From Paenibacillus sp. ACRRX (GTDB taxonomy: Bacteria; Bacillota; Bacilli; Paenibacillales; Paenibacillaceae): 64,000 bases of DNA. Of this stretch, positions 44,465-53,301 are shown piece after piece. Location of the stretch: NCBI RefSeq assembly GCF_022346885.1, contig NZ_JAKRNK010000002.1, positions 496,001-560,000 on the forward strand, read 5' to 3'. The notes under the pieces are model-generated. The model had not been told where the DNA came from and did no database searches. It worked only from the letters and a program-made list of their open reading frames with translations. Every line of letters begins with the position of its first letter. Within the stretch, counting starts at the first letter, position 1. The translations under genes were made by a program, and so were the position numbers.

Positions 44465-46159
44465 TTACAATATGGTGTCGTCTACGCTGTTAAGCCAATT
44501 TTCAATCTCACCAATAACGGAAGCAATACAGCCATCCTGGAAGGGAGAAATAAGACCTGCATATTCAACCAAATTAACAAACGATTGGCTGCCACCAGCT
44601 TGACACAGCTTCAAGTAGTCATCCCAGGCTGGTTTGAAATCAGCATTCATACGTTTCCAGAATTGGAAAGCACATAGTTGAGCCAAAGTATAGTCAATGT
44701 AATAGAACGGAGTTGAGAAGATATGACCTTGCTTGTGCCAGAAGCCACCGCGCTCCAAGTAGTCATTGTTGTCATAATTGCGATGTGGTAAATATTTCTT
44801 CTCAATTGCACGCCAAGCACTCTTACGTTCAGCAGGTGTTGCATCCGGGTTCTCGTATACAAAGTGCTGGAACTCGTCGACAGACACACCGTAAGGAATA
44901 AACAGCAATCCGGATGACAAATGATCAAAATGATACTTATCTGTATCTTCTTTAAAGAAGAGCTTCATCCATGGCCATGTAAAGAACTCCATACTCATGG
45001 AGTGGATTTCACATGCTTCATAGGTTGGCCAGTTGTATTCCGGCACTTCAAAGTGCTTGCTCTCATATACTTGGAACGCATGCCCTGCTTCATGAGTCAG
45101 TACGTCAATATCGCCTGATGTTCCGTTAAAGTTCGAGAAAATAAATGGCGCTTTGTATTCAGGGAAATAAGTACAGTAGCCGCCGCTTTGTTTGCCCTTC
45201 TTACTAACCAAATCCATCAAGCCGTTGTTTACCATAAAGGAGAAGAATTCATTCATCTCTGGAGACAACTCTGAATACATGGTTGAACCGTTAGCGACGA
45301 TCCAGTCTGGATCTCCTTTAGGAGTCGGGTTGCCAGACTTAAAGCTGAAACCTTCATCATAAAACTTAAGTGTGTCTACACCAATTCGGTTGCTTTGGCG
45401 TTCTCTCAGCTTCGTTGCTACTGGGACGATATGTTCTAATACCTGATTGCGGAAGTTCGCAACCATATCCGCATTGTAGTCGGTCCGGTTCATACGAGCG
45501 TAGCCAAGCCCTACATAATTGTCATAACCAAGCTTCTTTGCAATTTTCGTGCGTACTTTTACCAGATCACTGTATATACGGTCAAATGTTTCTTCATTCT
45601 CCGCCATGAACTGATAACGTGCTTCAGAAGCACGGCGTCTCATCTCACGATCTGTAGACTGTTCGAACGGAGTCAATTGAGACAATGTACGCTCTTCACC
45701 TTCAAAAACAATTTTAGCGGAAGCAATTAATTGGGAATACTCCGTCGTTAATTTATTTTCCAATTGTAAATCTTCAATTACGTCTGGGCTAAAAGTCTTC
45801 AAGGACAGCTCAGCTAATTGGAACAATTGGGCGCCCCACTTATCCTCAAGCTCTGTTCTAAATTTAGAATTAACTAACGCACGATAGTAATCCGTTATGT
45901 ACTCTTGAATGACCGGACCCATTTCATCCATATACTCTTGTTCTGCTTTGTAAAATTCGTCCGTCGTGTCGATAGAATGTCGCACGCTTACGATTGTTGC
46001 TTGTGTGTCGATGCTGCCGCGTAAATGATTAATGTCTGCCATGTATTTATCCTGCTCTTCGAAGCTGGAAGCTGAATTAAAGCCATTTAACAATTCTTTA
46101 AACCGTTGTTCAATTTCTTTAATGTCAGGACGTTCATACTTAAATTCATTAAACTTCAT
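44465..46159 (-). CDS. M3-family oligoendopeptidase
   Basis: 564 residues, the length of the shorter bacterial M3 branch. Zinc motif HEAGH in VLTHEAGHAFQVYES near residue 350, with the third ligand in the following ACEIHSMSMEFFTWPW segment. It is diverged from the pepF product at 3558-5372 (another HExGH context), so the two are paralogous subfamilies, not duplicates. It cleaves oligopeptides in the cytoplasm. GGAAG precedes the ATG; it has its own terminator. Confidence 0.93.
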   Translation of the reverse strand: MKFNEFKYERPDIKEIEQRFKELLNGFNSASSFEEQDKYMADINHLRGSIDTQATIVSVRHSIDTTDEFYKAEQEYMDEMGPVIQEYITDYYRALVNSKFRTELEDKWGAQLFQLAELSLKTFSPDVIEDLQLENKLTTEYSQLIASAKIVFEGEERTLSQLTPFEQSTDREMRRRASEARYQFMAENEETFDRIYSDLVKVRTKIAKKLGYDNYVGLGYARMNRTDYNADMVANFRNQVLEHIVPVATKLRERQSNRIGVDTLKFYDEGFSFKSGNPTPKGDPDWIVANGSTMYSELSPEMNEFFSFMVNNGLMDLVSKKGKQSGGYCTYFPEYKAPFIFSNFNGTSGDIDVLTHEAGHAFQVYESKHFEVPEYNWPTYEACEIHSMSMEFFTWPWMKLFFKEDTDKYHFDHLSSGLLFIPYGVSVDEFQHFVYENPDATPAERKSAWRAIEKKYLPHRNYDNNDYLERGGFWHKQGHIFSTPFYYIDYTLAQLCAFQFWKRMNADFKPAWDDYLKLCQAGGSQSFVNLVEYAGLISPFQDGCIASVIGEIENWLNSVDDTIL

Positions 46160-46281
46160 AGTACACGCTTCCTTTCAATTTATAATCTACGTTCTATTAT
46201 ACAAAATCTTAACCTAACAATACCATTAATTTGTAATATATTTTAAGTTGTTAGATCGGCGTAAAATATGAGGCACTACGC

Positions 46282-46689
46282 TTATCCAATCGCTCTATCG
46301 TTGTCCACGATGGCTTGAACCTCGATTTCTACAAGTAAATCCGGATCAATTAATGCCTTTACTTCCACCATCGTTGCTACCGGCCTAATCGTGTTAAAGT
46401 ACTCCCCATGGGCCCTCCCAATATCCTCCCATGCAGAAATATCCGTCACAAACATACGGGTCCGTACTACATCCGATAGGCTTGCTCCCACCTGTGCCAG
46501 CACCTGTTCAATCGTCTGTAAAATGTATCTGGTCTGTTCATACGCATTGCCAACTGCTATGACTTTCCCATCCTTCATTGCTGTTGTCCCCGCTACCTCC
46601 ACAACATTCCCTACTCTAATCGCTCTACTATAGCCTACTAGAGGCTCCCATGGAGAGCCTGTGCTTACGTGTTCACGACTGGACATCAT
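46282..46689 (-). CDS. RidA family protein
   Basis: About 135 residues from the ATG at 46689 (GGGGGG five bases upstream; a second ATG follows directly). RidA/YjgF features are present: SPWEPLVGYSRAIRVGNVVE, AGTTAM, and the C-terminal RPVATMVEVKALIDPDLLVE with the family Arg and Glu at the ligand cleft. Such proteins hydrolyse reactive enamine/imine intermediates of amino acid metabolism, or bind ligands; this copy belongs to the less studied RidA-like group, judging from its N-terminus. Confidence 0.9.
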   Translation of the reverse strand: MMSSREHVSTGSPWEPLVGYSRAIRVGNVVEVAGTTAMKDGKVIAVGNAYEQTRYILQTIEQVLAQVGASLSDVVRTRMFVTDISAWEDIGRAHGEYFNTIRPVATMVEVKALIDPDLLVEIEVQAIVDNDRAIG

Positions 46690-46804
46690 GATTACCCCCC
46701 TTCTATGCCTTATGTTTATGTTATAATCAACACTTACAAATATACGCATCCTGCATCCACTTTTACAACAATCGGATGACTGCTATAGAATAGAGGATCT
46801 GCAT

Positions 46805-47170
46805 TTATCTGGCTTTGTGGAAAATCAGACGGTTACCAAATGGATCGCTAATAGCCATTTCTGTCGCCTGATCGTCAAGTCCAGGTCGTGCATATCGATA
46901 TGGCCGGGAATGAAGCAGCTGATGGAATGCTTGAATATCACTGACTTCTATTCGAAGTCCTCCACCTGGGCAGCAATCTCCATAATGTTCTGTCAAATGA
47001 ATGACGCATTCGCCCCAAGATACCTGCATATACAGTGGGAAGTCATCACCGTAACGATGCTCCCAGTCCACTTGGAAGCCCAAGTACTCCACGTAGAATT
47101 CTCGAGCTTTTGCCACGTCAAATATGCGCAGCATCGGTATCGAGCTCTTCATCAAGATCACGTGATCCAT
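46805..47170 (-). CDS. Glyoxalase/bleomycin-resistance (VOC) superfamily protein
   Basis: About 121 residues from the ATG at 47170, six bases after GGAGGA. One VOC unit pair: IPMLRIFDVAKAREFYVEYL, LGFQVDWEHRYGDDFPLYMQ and the closing AISDPFGNRLIFHKAR. The sequence SEHYGDCCPGG-like segment (TEHYGDCCPGGGLRIEV) with its vicinal cysteines is a feature of glyoxalase relatives of bleomycin-binding type. The function could be antibiotic binding or a metal-dependent reaction; not resolvable here. Confidence 0.88.
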   Translation of the reverse strand: MDHVILMKSSIPMLRIFDVAKAREFYVEYLGFQVDWEHRYGDDFPLYMQVSWGECVIHLTEHYGDCCPGGGLRIEVSDIQAFHQLLHSRPYRYARPGLDDQATEMAISDPFGNRLIFHKAR

Positions 47171-47345
47171 TATACTTCCTCCATTCTGCAAACCACATAT
47201 TTGATTATCAGGGGTAAAAAAGCTCTGTAAATTCTACCTGCTGTTACGATACATTATATTCCATCTTCATCGATTTTGACGAGCCAATTACGTTCCCTGC
47301 ACATGCTCCGCTGCCGCTGCACCACGCTAAGTATCGGCCAAAAAC

Positions 47346-47372
47346 AAAAAAATCTGCAGCATAAGCTGCAGA
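47346..47372 (-). terminator. Terminator after gpsB
   Basis: TCTGCAGC-TTAT-GCTGCAGA on the minus strand followed by seven T; 36 bases past the gpsB stop. Confidence 0.9.
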
Positions 47373-47407
47373 CCCCATCTTATATCCTATATGTAGCACA
47401 AGTATAA

Positions 47408-47809
47408 TTAGTCGCGATATCTCCCAAACACTTGCTTCTCTAGTTCACGAACACGGAACAGCAGTTCCTCCAACTCAAAGTGAGGCAGCATAGAACGTTG
47501 TTGAACAGGCTGCGTAACTGGTGGTTGTGCAGGCTGAGACGGCTGCATAAATTGAGGAGGCTGCACAGGAATCGACGGCTGCTGCCGCTGATGAGCAGCA
47601 CGTGCATTAAGTTCGTCAATCTGCTTCTGCATATCTCGAATAACCACAGCGAACTTCTGGTAGTCCACAATAATGCGGTCCAAAAACTCGTTGACCTCAT
47701 CCGAATCATATCCCCGCATACGGGTTGCAAATTCTTTCTCGTGAATCTCAAGTGCCGTCAGCTCAATACCAACGTGCTGTAGTGAATCCGGTTTATTGGG
47801 CTTATTCAT
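47408..47809 (-). CDS. gpsB: GpsB-like DivIVA-domain cell-cycle protein with Pro/Gln-rich linker
   Basis: 133 residues. The N-terminal DivIVA/GpsB domain is clear (LTALEIHEKEFATRMRGYDS, DEVNEFLDRIIVDYQKF) with its coiled coil to about 72, and the C-terminal LLFRVRELEKQVFG matches the short GpsB trimerisation tail. Between them lies a linker of about 35 residues made mostly of Pro and Gln. GpsB is usually about 98 residues with a short linker. It shuttles penicillin-binding proteins between division and elongation sites. AAGGAGA upstream. Confidence 0.9.
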   Translation of the reverse strand: MNKPNKPDSLQHVGIELTALEIHEKEFATRMRGYDSDEVNEFLDRIIVDYQKFAVVIRDMQKQIDELNARAAHQRQQPSIPVQPPQFMQPSQPAQPPVTQPVQQRSMLPHFELEELLFRVRELEKQVFGRYRD

Positions 47810-47983
47810 AATAGTAATATTCTCCTTCCCTACAAGTAACCACTCTATTTTAACACAAAATTGTGCTTCATTTCTCCCTAAGAACAGGTAAATTGTCCCG
47901 CCTACCTAAAGACTAGGCGATCCATGCCACCTCAAACCTTATTAAAGCGATAAATGAAAACATGTTGTGATTCAGATCAACAT

Positions 47984-48799
47984 TCAAATGCTCATGATAT
48001 GCAGCTGTTTGCGAATATAAGTAGTCAACTGAGACTTCTCCACTTCAGGCACACCTTCAACTAGCCTTGCGGCTGCTACCGGGATCATCCAATCCTCTAT
48101 CTCCTTCAGCTGCATTCCAGTTAACTGCACATAAGACTTTTTATAATGGTACACGAGCTGCCTCCTTATATAAGAAAGCAATGATTGTAACCAGCGGGAA
48201 GTTCCTTCAGGCACTGCTCCCATCTCCAACAACAATATCGTTCTCGCTGCGTCTCCAGCAGGATTGCCAGACATCCCGGTCATCCAATCTAAGACCCATT
48301 CTTGTTTCCGGTCAATCATGACATTATCAGGATGGAAGTCTCCGTGGCATAATTGTCTGCCTTCTGGTAAGCTGAGCAATTGGTCCATGACCCTCTTTTT
48401 CTCAGCGTGGGTTAAACTGGGGGCCTGCTCAATTCTCTCTGCCAACACACGATGCTGCTGTGGCAGCTCCTGAATGGATGCAGCGTGTATGGCCGTATGC
48501 AGCCTAGCAAGACGTTTCCCTTCGCTCCGTATGTTCCACGGTCTGCTTCCGATCAAACTTAACATTGTCCTCCCAGCTAAACGTTCATATACAATACCTA
48601 TACGTTGTTCATATTCGAGAAGTTCAATTGGCTTAGGCCCGGAAACACCCATCTGATATACAAGTTGACTAATACGAAACTCTTCTTCCGCAAATGATCG
48701 AGGAATGTGAGGTCTGAACCATTTTAGTACGTAGCATTCGCCATAACCAAGTATTTCTGCTGTTCGTCCTTGTGCTACTCTTGCATTCTGCACACTCAT
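47984..48799 (-). CDS. Aminoglycoside phosphotransferase (kinase-fold) family protein
   Basis: About 271 residues from the ATG at 48799; the binding site is weak. Kinase-like features: VLKWFRP (ATP-binding Lys), LARLHTAIH, catalytic loop LCHGDFHPDNVMI near 165 and WVLDWMTG with the metal-binding Asp. This matches the APH/choline kinase fold. The family includes small-molecule kinases and antibiotic-modifying enzymes; nothing shows an antibiotic substrate here. Divergent from csaA. Confidence 0.87.
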   Translation of the reverse strand: MSVQNARVAQGRTAEILGYGECYVLKWFRPHIPRSFAEEEFRISQLVYQMGVSGPKPIELLEYEQRIGIVYERLAGRTMLSLIGSRPWNIRSEGKRLARLHTAIHAASIQELPQQHRVLAERIEQAPSLTHAEKKRVMDQLLSLPEGRQLCHGDFHPDNVMIDRKQEWVLDWMTGMSGNPAGDAARTILLLEMGAVPEGTSRWLQSLLSYIRRQLVYHYKKSYVQLTGMQLKEIEDWMIPVAAARLVEGVPEVEKSQLTTYIRKQLHIMSI

Positions 48800-48900
48800 G
48801 ATTCCAACTTCTTTCTTATTTCCATTGCAACGCACATTCAATTATAATGCTAGTATTAAATACTTTCCAATTTACCTTTCAAAGAACGAGGAGATTAGTT

Positions 48901-49242
48901 ATGACATCGGATATGGCAACAATTGAAGACCTTATTAAGCTGGATATTCGGATCGGTACCGTCATTCATGCTGAGCCCTTTCCGGAGGCAGCCAAGCCCG
49001 CTATTAAATTGCAGATTGATTTTGGTTCATTGGGCATTAAGGCATCTTCTGCACAAATAACGAGACGTTATGAGCCGAACAAACTTATTGGACGACAAAT
49101 TGTAGCTGTGGTTAATTTTCCGCCGCGTCGAATTGCAGGTTATAAGTCAGAAGTTCTTGTCCTGGGCGGCGTGCCAGAGGAAGGGGACGTTATATTGTTA
49201 GCGCCTGAGTTTCCTGTCGCGAACGGGACCCCAATAGCCTAA
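48901..49242 (+). CDS. csaA: CsaA, tRNA-binding-domain chaperone
   Basis: 113 residues, CsaA length, from the ATG at 48901 with GAGGAG nine bases upstream. It is a single EMAP/tRNA-binding OB fold: FKLD-type start seen as LIKLDIRIGTVIHAEPFPE, then GIKASSAQIT, GRQIVAVVNFPPRRIAGYKS and the end VLVLGGVPEEGDVILL. CsaA is a dimeric chaperone that assists protein export in Bacillus and can bind tRNA. Its own terminator follows. Confidence 0.93.
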   Translation: MTSDMATIEDLIKLDIRIGTVIHAEPFPEAAKPAIKLQIDFGSLGIKASSAQITRRYEPNKLIGRQIVAVVNFPPRRIAGYKSEVLVLGGVPEEGDVILLAPEFPVANGTPIA

Positions 49243-49256
49243 TTAAATAAGATTAG

Positions 49257-49301
49257 AACATACGGGCACAAATACAACAATTCGTATGGAGCCCGTATGT
49301 T
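49257..49301 (+). terminator. Terminator after csaA
   Basis: AACATACGGGC pairs with GCCCGTATGTT around a loop of 23 bases, followed by TTAAAG. Starts 15 bases past the csaA stop. Confidence 0.75.
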
Positions 49302-49355
49302 TAAAGATCCATGAATCATAGAATCTGTTTCCCTCTGCTATCTGACTTCTCCGCG

Positions 49356-50090
49356 CTAATTTTTATTACCTTCCAGGAACAAGAATAGCGGAATCCGCAT
49401 TCTCCTCAGAAAAGCCTCTTCATTAGCAAATTGTACCCTTCGTGGCTTGGATTCACGAAGACTGCCCACAACAAAGCCTGCTCCCTGCAGGGCAACATAA
49501 TAATCCTCCACTGTCCGATGGAACTTCAACGCTATTCCACCCAGCCACTCCTGTTTACGGACACCTGTATCAAAGTATCCGTCCACTATCCAATCCTGCT
49601 TTAGCCCCTCCTGTCTGGTCATACCAAAGGAGGAAGTCATAACAGGATGTTCCACAGAGAAGACAAAACTTCCGCCTGAACACAACGAAGCAAACACTTT
49701 GCCAAACAAAGCGTCCAAATCCTCAATGTAATGTAAAGCTAATCTTGAAATGACTAGATCATACGTGTTGGTTGGATTCATCCAATCTTCCATAGCGGTA
49801 TGTATGACTTTACTGTTGCTGCGATTAAGCACCTGCTTCGACCGAGCTACCATGTTCTGCGAGCCTTCAATACCAATATAAGAAGAAGCTCCAAGATCTA
49901 ACAACTCATTTCCAAATGAACCTGTGCCGCATCCCAAATCACAAATGTGCTTCATGCCAACATTGCCAATCATCTCCATCACAATAGGTTTCTCTATTGT
50001 GTCATTTACATTATCGTTCCAAGATCTCCGTTCAATATAGTTATCAAAAGTTTGCTGATTATCATAGAATTCATAACCTCGCTGCGTCAT
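49356..50090 (-). CDS. Class I SAM-dependent methyltransferase
   Basis: 244 residues. Motif I is ICDLGCGTGSFGNELLDLG near 49-67, followed by YIGIEGSQNMVARSK (acidic strand-2 end), an acidic HTAMEDW, and motif IV YDLVISRLALHYIEDL. Resembles BioC/UbiE-type small-molecule methyltransferases; substrate unknown. GGAGGA precedes the ATG. No close partner genes. Confidence 0.92.
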   Translation of the reverse strand: MTQRGYEFYDNQQTFDNYIERRSWNDNVNDTIEKPIVMEMIGNVGMKHICDLGCGTGSFGNELLDLGASSYIGIEGSQNMVARSKQVLNRSNSKVIHTAMEDWMNPTNTYDLVISRLALHYIEDLDALFGKVFASLCSGGSFVFSVEHPVMTSSFGMTRQEGLKQDWIVDGYFDTGVRKQEWLGGIALKFHRTVEDYYVALQGAGFVVGSLRESKPRRVQFANEEAFLRRMRIPLFLFLEGNKN

Positions 50091-50212
50091 CTGATTCCTC
50101 CACCATCATTCGTTCAAATTGCATCACCTTTTCTGCGATAACAAATACACGGCTCTTTCAGAAATAACATCCGCAGATGCTAGATGAGAACATGATCATG
50201 TATAATATTGCC

Positions 50213-51004
50213 CTAGATCAGCCCTACAACCCAACTAATAAAATAAGCTGCAGGCACGATTAGTGCTTGTGCCAGCAACGTACCCAAAAAGCGTGAGGTC
50301 ATAAGCAAAGTATAAATCTTCCCCAGTTGCTGTCTTGACTGTTCATCACGCAGGGCTTTATCGGTAATGAGCCCCAATTGCGGGTCAATAAATATAGTAA
50401 GTAAAATCGTCGCAACGCCATTAATGATGCCAGAAGCTTGAGAAGCGGTTGTACTGAACGCCGGTAATAGATGAGCTGCATATAAGGACGAGAGTACACC
50501 CACCGTGTAAAAGGCCGTCACAATGACATTTAATAAGATAAAGCGCTTGGGTATGCCCAGCACTCTGAATTGCTGCAATCTTAATGATGGTCTCTTCAAG
50601 TAGTGCTTGGTGTTTTTTAATTGGCCAATCGTCACGCTTGATACTAATCGCGGAATCGAGCCTGCTATCTCCAGTTTTGCAATTATTCTGCCAAACAAAT
50701 TTACAAACGTCGGAAACAAAATAATAGCCATGATCGTCCCAATGGACGCTGCAAATAAAATAATACGAAGATGGCCAAGCAAGTCAAAAGTGGGATGCAA
50801 TTTTGCGTAATCAACAAATTTGGCGGTTAGCGGCGCTTGAATCAAATTAGCTGTTCTTGACACGAGTACGATAATTCCTGTTAAAGATAACGCAACCGCT
50901 ATCTTGTTTAATTTAACACCAGCATATCTTACCGAATAAGACAAAGTCTCAGCCGTATGGATAATCATTGTAAGAATAAATACTACGATCAGGCTGTTGG
51001 TCAT
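50213..51004 (-). CDS. amj: Lipid II flippase Amj
   Basis: 263 residues with about six to seven membrane segments and no other domain. The start VFILTMIIHTAETLSYSVRY, ALSLTGIIVLVSRTANLIQA, and the C-terminal FIDPQLGLITDKAL are those I associate with Amj (formerly YdaH, DUF2837). Amj flips lipid II and can replace MurJ in Bacillus subtilis under envelope stress. With uppP in the same window it forms part of the lipid-carrier cycle, but the two are 50 kb apart. Two short related frames lie directly upstream. Confidence 0.9.
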   Translation of the reverse strand: MTNSLIVVFILTMIIHTAETLSYSVRYAGVKLNKIAVALSLTGIIVLVSRTANLIQAPLTAKFVDYAKLHPTFDLLGHLRIILFAASIGTIMAIILFPTFVNLFGRIIAKLEIAGSIPRLVSSVTIGQLKNTKHYLKRPSLRLQQFRVLGIPKRFILLNVIVTAFYTVGVLSSLYAAHLLPAFSTTASQASGIINGVATILLTIFIDPQLGLITDKALRDEQSRQQLGKIYTLLMTSRFLGTLLAQALIVPAAYFISWVVGLI

Positions 51005-51020
51005 TCCTATTTCAACTCCA

Positions 51021-51135
51021 TTACCAGTAGATCGATTCAGTAATCATCTGAGAATTAGCATGCCCCTTAGTTAGTAAGTTAAGGATCGGTGCTACTACTG
51101 AACCGTCTAATAGATTATTATTGCAGTGTCTCCAT
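51021..51135 (-). pseudogene. Frameshifted micro-ORF related to the 34-residue ORF upstream
   Basis: AGGAGG (51145-51140) then CCACA and an ATG at 51135 look like a good start, but that frame stops after five codons. A second frame, entered 13 bases later, reads NLLDGSVVAPILNLLTKG and further to a stop at 51021. It resembles the intact micro-ORF at 51229-51333 at its start (N-L-D-G-S-V), as if 13 bases had been inserted after the second codon. It ends 16 bases before the amj start. Could also be a short leader peptide of five codons. Confidence 0.4.
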
Positions 51136-51228
51136 TGTGGCCTCCTTATTAGTTAAGCGCTCACCATGTCGTTAACGATGATGTTGCGCGTATAGAGGAA
51201 TCGCCCTAATCAAACATTGAACAACCCA

Positions 51229-51333
51229 TCAGACGTACGAGTTGTCCATATTTCTCATAAATCTTTCTATTTCCATTCCATTATTATATAACTTCATGAT
51301 CATTCGTGTAACACTCCCGTCCAAGTTCCTCAT
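51229..51333 (-). CDS. Unknown 34-residue micro-ORF upstream of amj
   Basis: A 34-codon frame with TGGAGG four bases before its ATG; the peptide begins MRNLDGSVTRMIMKLYNNG and ends with RNMDNSYV. It has no membrane segment, is rich in Met and Asn, and could form two short helices. A relative with the same LDGSV core but a frameshift lies about 100 bases downstream, before amj. I know no family for it. The good ribosome binding site and the presence of a second related copy argue that it is or was a gene, not noise. Lies between the DUF1361 terminator and amj. Confidence 0.5.
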   Translation of the reverse strand: MRNLDGSVTRMIMKLYNNGMEIERFMRNMDNSYV

Positions 51334-51364
51334 AGTTCCTCCATATCTAATTTCCATTTACAGC

Positions 51365-51385
51365 AAAAAACCGCTAATTTAGCGG
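51365..51385 (-). terminator. Terminator after the DUF1361 gene
   Basis: On the minus strand CCGCTAAATTAGCGG then TTTTTT; 14 bases past the stop at 51399. Confidence 0.85.
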
Positions 51386-51398
51386 CCCTGTAACCCTA

Positions 51399-52109
51399 TT
51401 ACTTGCGGATAAATGTAAAACAGTACACACACCCGTAACTTAAAATGGTAATGCCGAAAATAAGGAGCGAAAAAGAGCTGAGGTGATATAAACGAACGGG
51501 ATCAAAGAGCATATGGTACAACTCTTGTATCCGAATACCCGGCTTGGTGAGCAGGTCCCAACTGTTCCAGCGCACAAACCTGCCAATATAGATGCCCACA
51601 CTGCTCAGAGCCAACACGACGATAGCAAACGACCAGCCCGTAATCCAGCCGAACGATCGGGCCACTAACGAGTGCAGGATGTAGAGGGAATAGATCCCAA
51701 GCGTTAAGCCTATCCAAGCTGCGGAAACAAAGACAAGCAGATGATGCCAAAATTCGATGTCATGCGTAAACCGGATCCCTGCCGCAGGCTTATAATGCAC
51801 AAAGGGATGGAGCATGTCCGTAATCAAGTAAGCTGAATTGGGATAAAAAGCCAACCATACCAGACCTAACAGCGACATGATTAAGACTCTGATCCTATGA
51901 CTTGTCCACTTGCCCCAATATACGAGTTCAATCAGCAGTACACAGAAAACAGGGACCCATGCCAAAAATATATCCCAATGTAAAAAGGTATACACGTTGC
52001 GTCCTGTATACTGTCTTATATAACTTGCCAAGAACAAACAAGCTAGCGAGAACGCACATAAAATACCGAGTATTGCCAGTCTGCTTTGCACATGCTTCAT
52101 CCGCAGCAA
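51399..52109 (-). CDS. DUF1361-family membrane protein
   Basis: About 236 residues with six or seven membrane segments. The family block NVYTFLHWDIFLAWVPVF and LVWLAFYPNSAYLITDMLH (residues about 85-105) identifies DUF1361. Function unknown. The start is set by GGAGGG: it lies seven bases before an in-frame TTG at 52109, whereas the ATG at 52124 overlaps the same site. The gene stands alone and ends at its own terminator. Confidence 0.85.
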   Translation of the reverse strand: MLRMKHVQSRLAILGILCAFSLACLFLASYIRQYTGRNVYTFLHWDIFLAWVPVFCVLLIELVYWGKWTSHRIRVLIMSLLGLVWLAFYPNSAYLITDMLHPFVHYKPAAGIRFTHDIEFWHHLLVFVSAAWIGLTLGIYSLYILHSLVARSFGWITGWSFAIVVLALSSVGIYIGRFVRWNSWDLLTKPGIRIQELYHMLFDPVRLYHLSSFSLLIFGITILSYGCVYCFTFIRK

Positions 52110-52124
52110 ACGAGTACCCTCCAT

Positions 52125-52430
52125 TCCTACGTAGAAATGTATACAAAGACATCCATCATCAGTTCATGCCAACTTCCTCCATTTTCTTTCTTTAAAGATG
52201 GCGTATCAATGCACTGCATCCCCTATGATCATGGAAACTACAATGCCCATCATGTATGTCAACAATTATAGAAATCGATATTGGGATATTGATTTAAATA
52301 CATTAGATGTAAGAGGGCCACCGTCAGCGCGATACCTATCAGGATCAAATGAGGCGGCCCCTATAAGTTGGCATAAACTCTTCATGTAGATCAATCTAGG
52401 CATATCGTCCTCACTCACTAAAAAATTCAT
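52125..52430. other. Intergenic region
   Basis: About 300 bases between the DUF1361 and exonuclease genes. A 63-codon plus-strand frame (52198-52389) exists but has no ribosome binding site. No clear hairpin or operator seen; it should carry the DUF1361 promoter. Confidence 0.4.
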
Positions 52431-53093
52431 CTACAATAAAGGCTTCACTTGATACCTTTTCACAGTCACTGGTTGTGCGAACTGAACATGCTCAATATTA
52501 CGCTCGGCCATTTCATCCAACATTTTCAACAATATACGCCCTGTCAACACGCTGTCTCCAAGCGCATCATGCCTTCTAATATTAGTATCAGCGACGTTAT
52601 AGTATTGAATTAAATAATCCATAAACAAAATATCCGAAATTTCCGGATGAAGATATGAAAATAGTGCTTTAATGTCCAGACATGGTGAATCGAGCATTTG
52701 TAAGCGATTTCTAGAACATTCCTGATGTAATAAGGGGAGGTCGAATTCGTAACCGGCGTGTGTGACTAGAATACTATCTTTTGTAAATTCAACAAAATCT
52801 TTGTAAATAACTTGTAAGGGGGGAGCATCTTCGATATCTGCATTATAGATGCCAGTAAATCGTTCAATTGCGGCTGGAATCGGCTTCGGGGACTTAATAT
52901 TGGTCTTAAATACTTTGGCTTGTTGAATCTGCTGATGCTCAATGATGACCGCGCCGATCTGAATAATATGTTCTGTTTCGTGGTTAAGCCCTGTTGCTTC
53001 AACATCAAATACGCAGAACCTTTGTGCTTGAATATTGTGAATCATTAACCCCGATACATGATAATCTTGATCCGACACGTAATTGATCTCCAT
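52431..53093 (-). CDS. DnaQ-like 3'-5' exonuclease (DEDDh)
   Basis: About 220 residues from the ATG at 53093, eight bases after GAGG (an in-frame GTG lies three codons earlier). The exonuclease motifs are in place: Exo I FCVFDVEATGLN (Asp-x-Glu), Exo II LVTHAGYEFDLPLL and Exo III HDALGDSVLTGRIL (His and Asp). The N-terminal ~25 residues and the C-terminal RYQVKPLL are outside the fold. It is a stand-alone relative of the PolC/epsilon proofreading domain, for DNA or RNA trimming; no partner gene nearby. Confidence 0.92.
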   Translation of the reverse strand: MEINYVSDQDYHVSGLMIHNIQAQRFCVFDVEATGLNHETEHIIQIGAVIIEHQQIQQAKVFKTNIKSPKPIPAAIERFTGIYNADIEDAPPLQVIYKDFVEFTKDSILVTHAGYEFDLPLLHQECSRNRLQMLDSPCLDIKALFSYLHPEISDILFMDYLIQYYNVADTNIRRHDALGDSVLTGRILLKMLDEMAERNIEHVQFAQPVTVKRYQVKPLL

Positions 53094-53219
53094 TGAACTC
53101 ACCTCAACTTAGATTTAATCGGCCTCTGCCTAGTTTATGACGCGACCACGCTTACAATGACGCTGGTCATCGACGGTGAACGTCAACTACGAGGATAAGG
53201 CCATTCTATCTATTACGAA

Positions 53220-53266
53220 CTAAGGCAGATTCAAAACAACGCTTAAATTGATTCTGACTGCCTTAG
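53220..53266 (-). terminator. Hairpin after the DinB-family gene
   Basis: CTAAGGCAG pairs with CTGCCTTAG around a 29-base loop, about 35 bases past the stop at 53302. No clear T run, so its use as a terminator is uncertain. Confidence 0.4.
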
Positions 53267-53301
53267 GATGAATAGCGTGAGTAAATGATTCCAATACTGG
53301 A

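Noticed and set aside
47480-47782. 100-codon plus-strand frame rich in Arg and Leu
   Set aside because: Mirror of the Pro/Gln linker of gpsB; the composition is a by-product of the repeat codons.
52198-52389. Plus-strand frame of 63 codons upstream of the exonuclease gene
   Set aside because: Composition looks protein-like but there is no ribosome binding site and no neighbour to support it.
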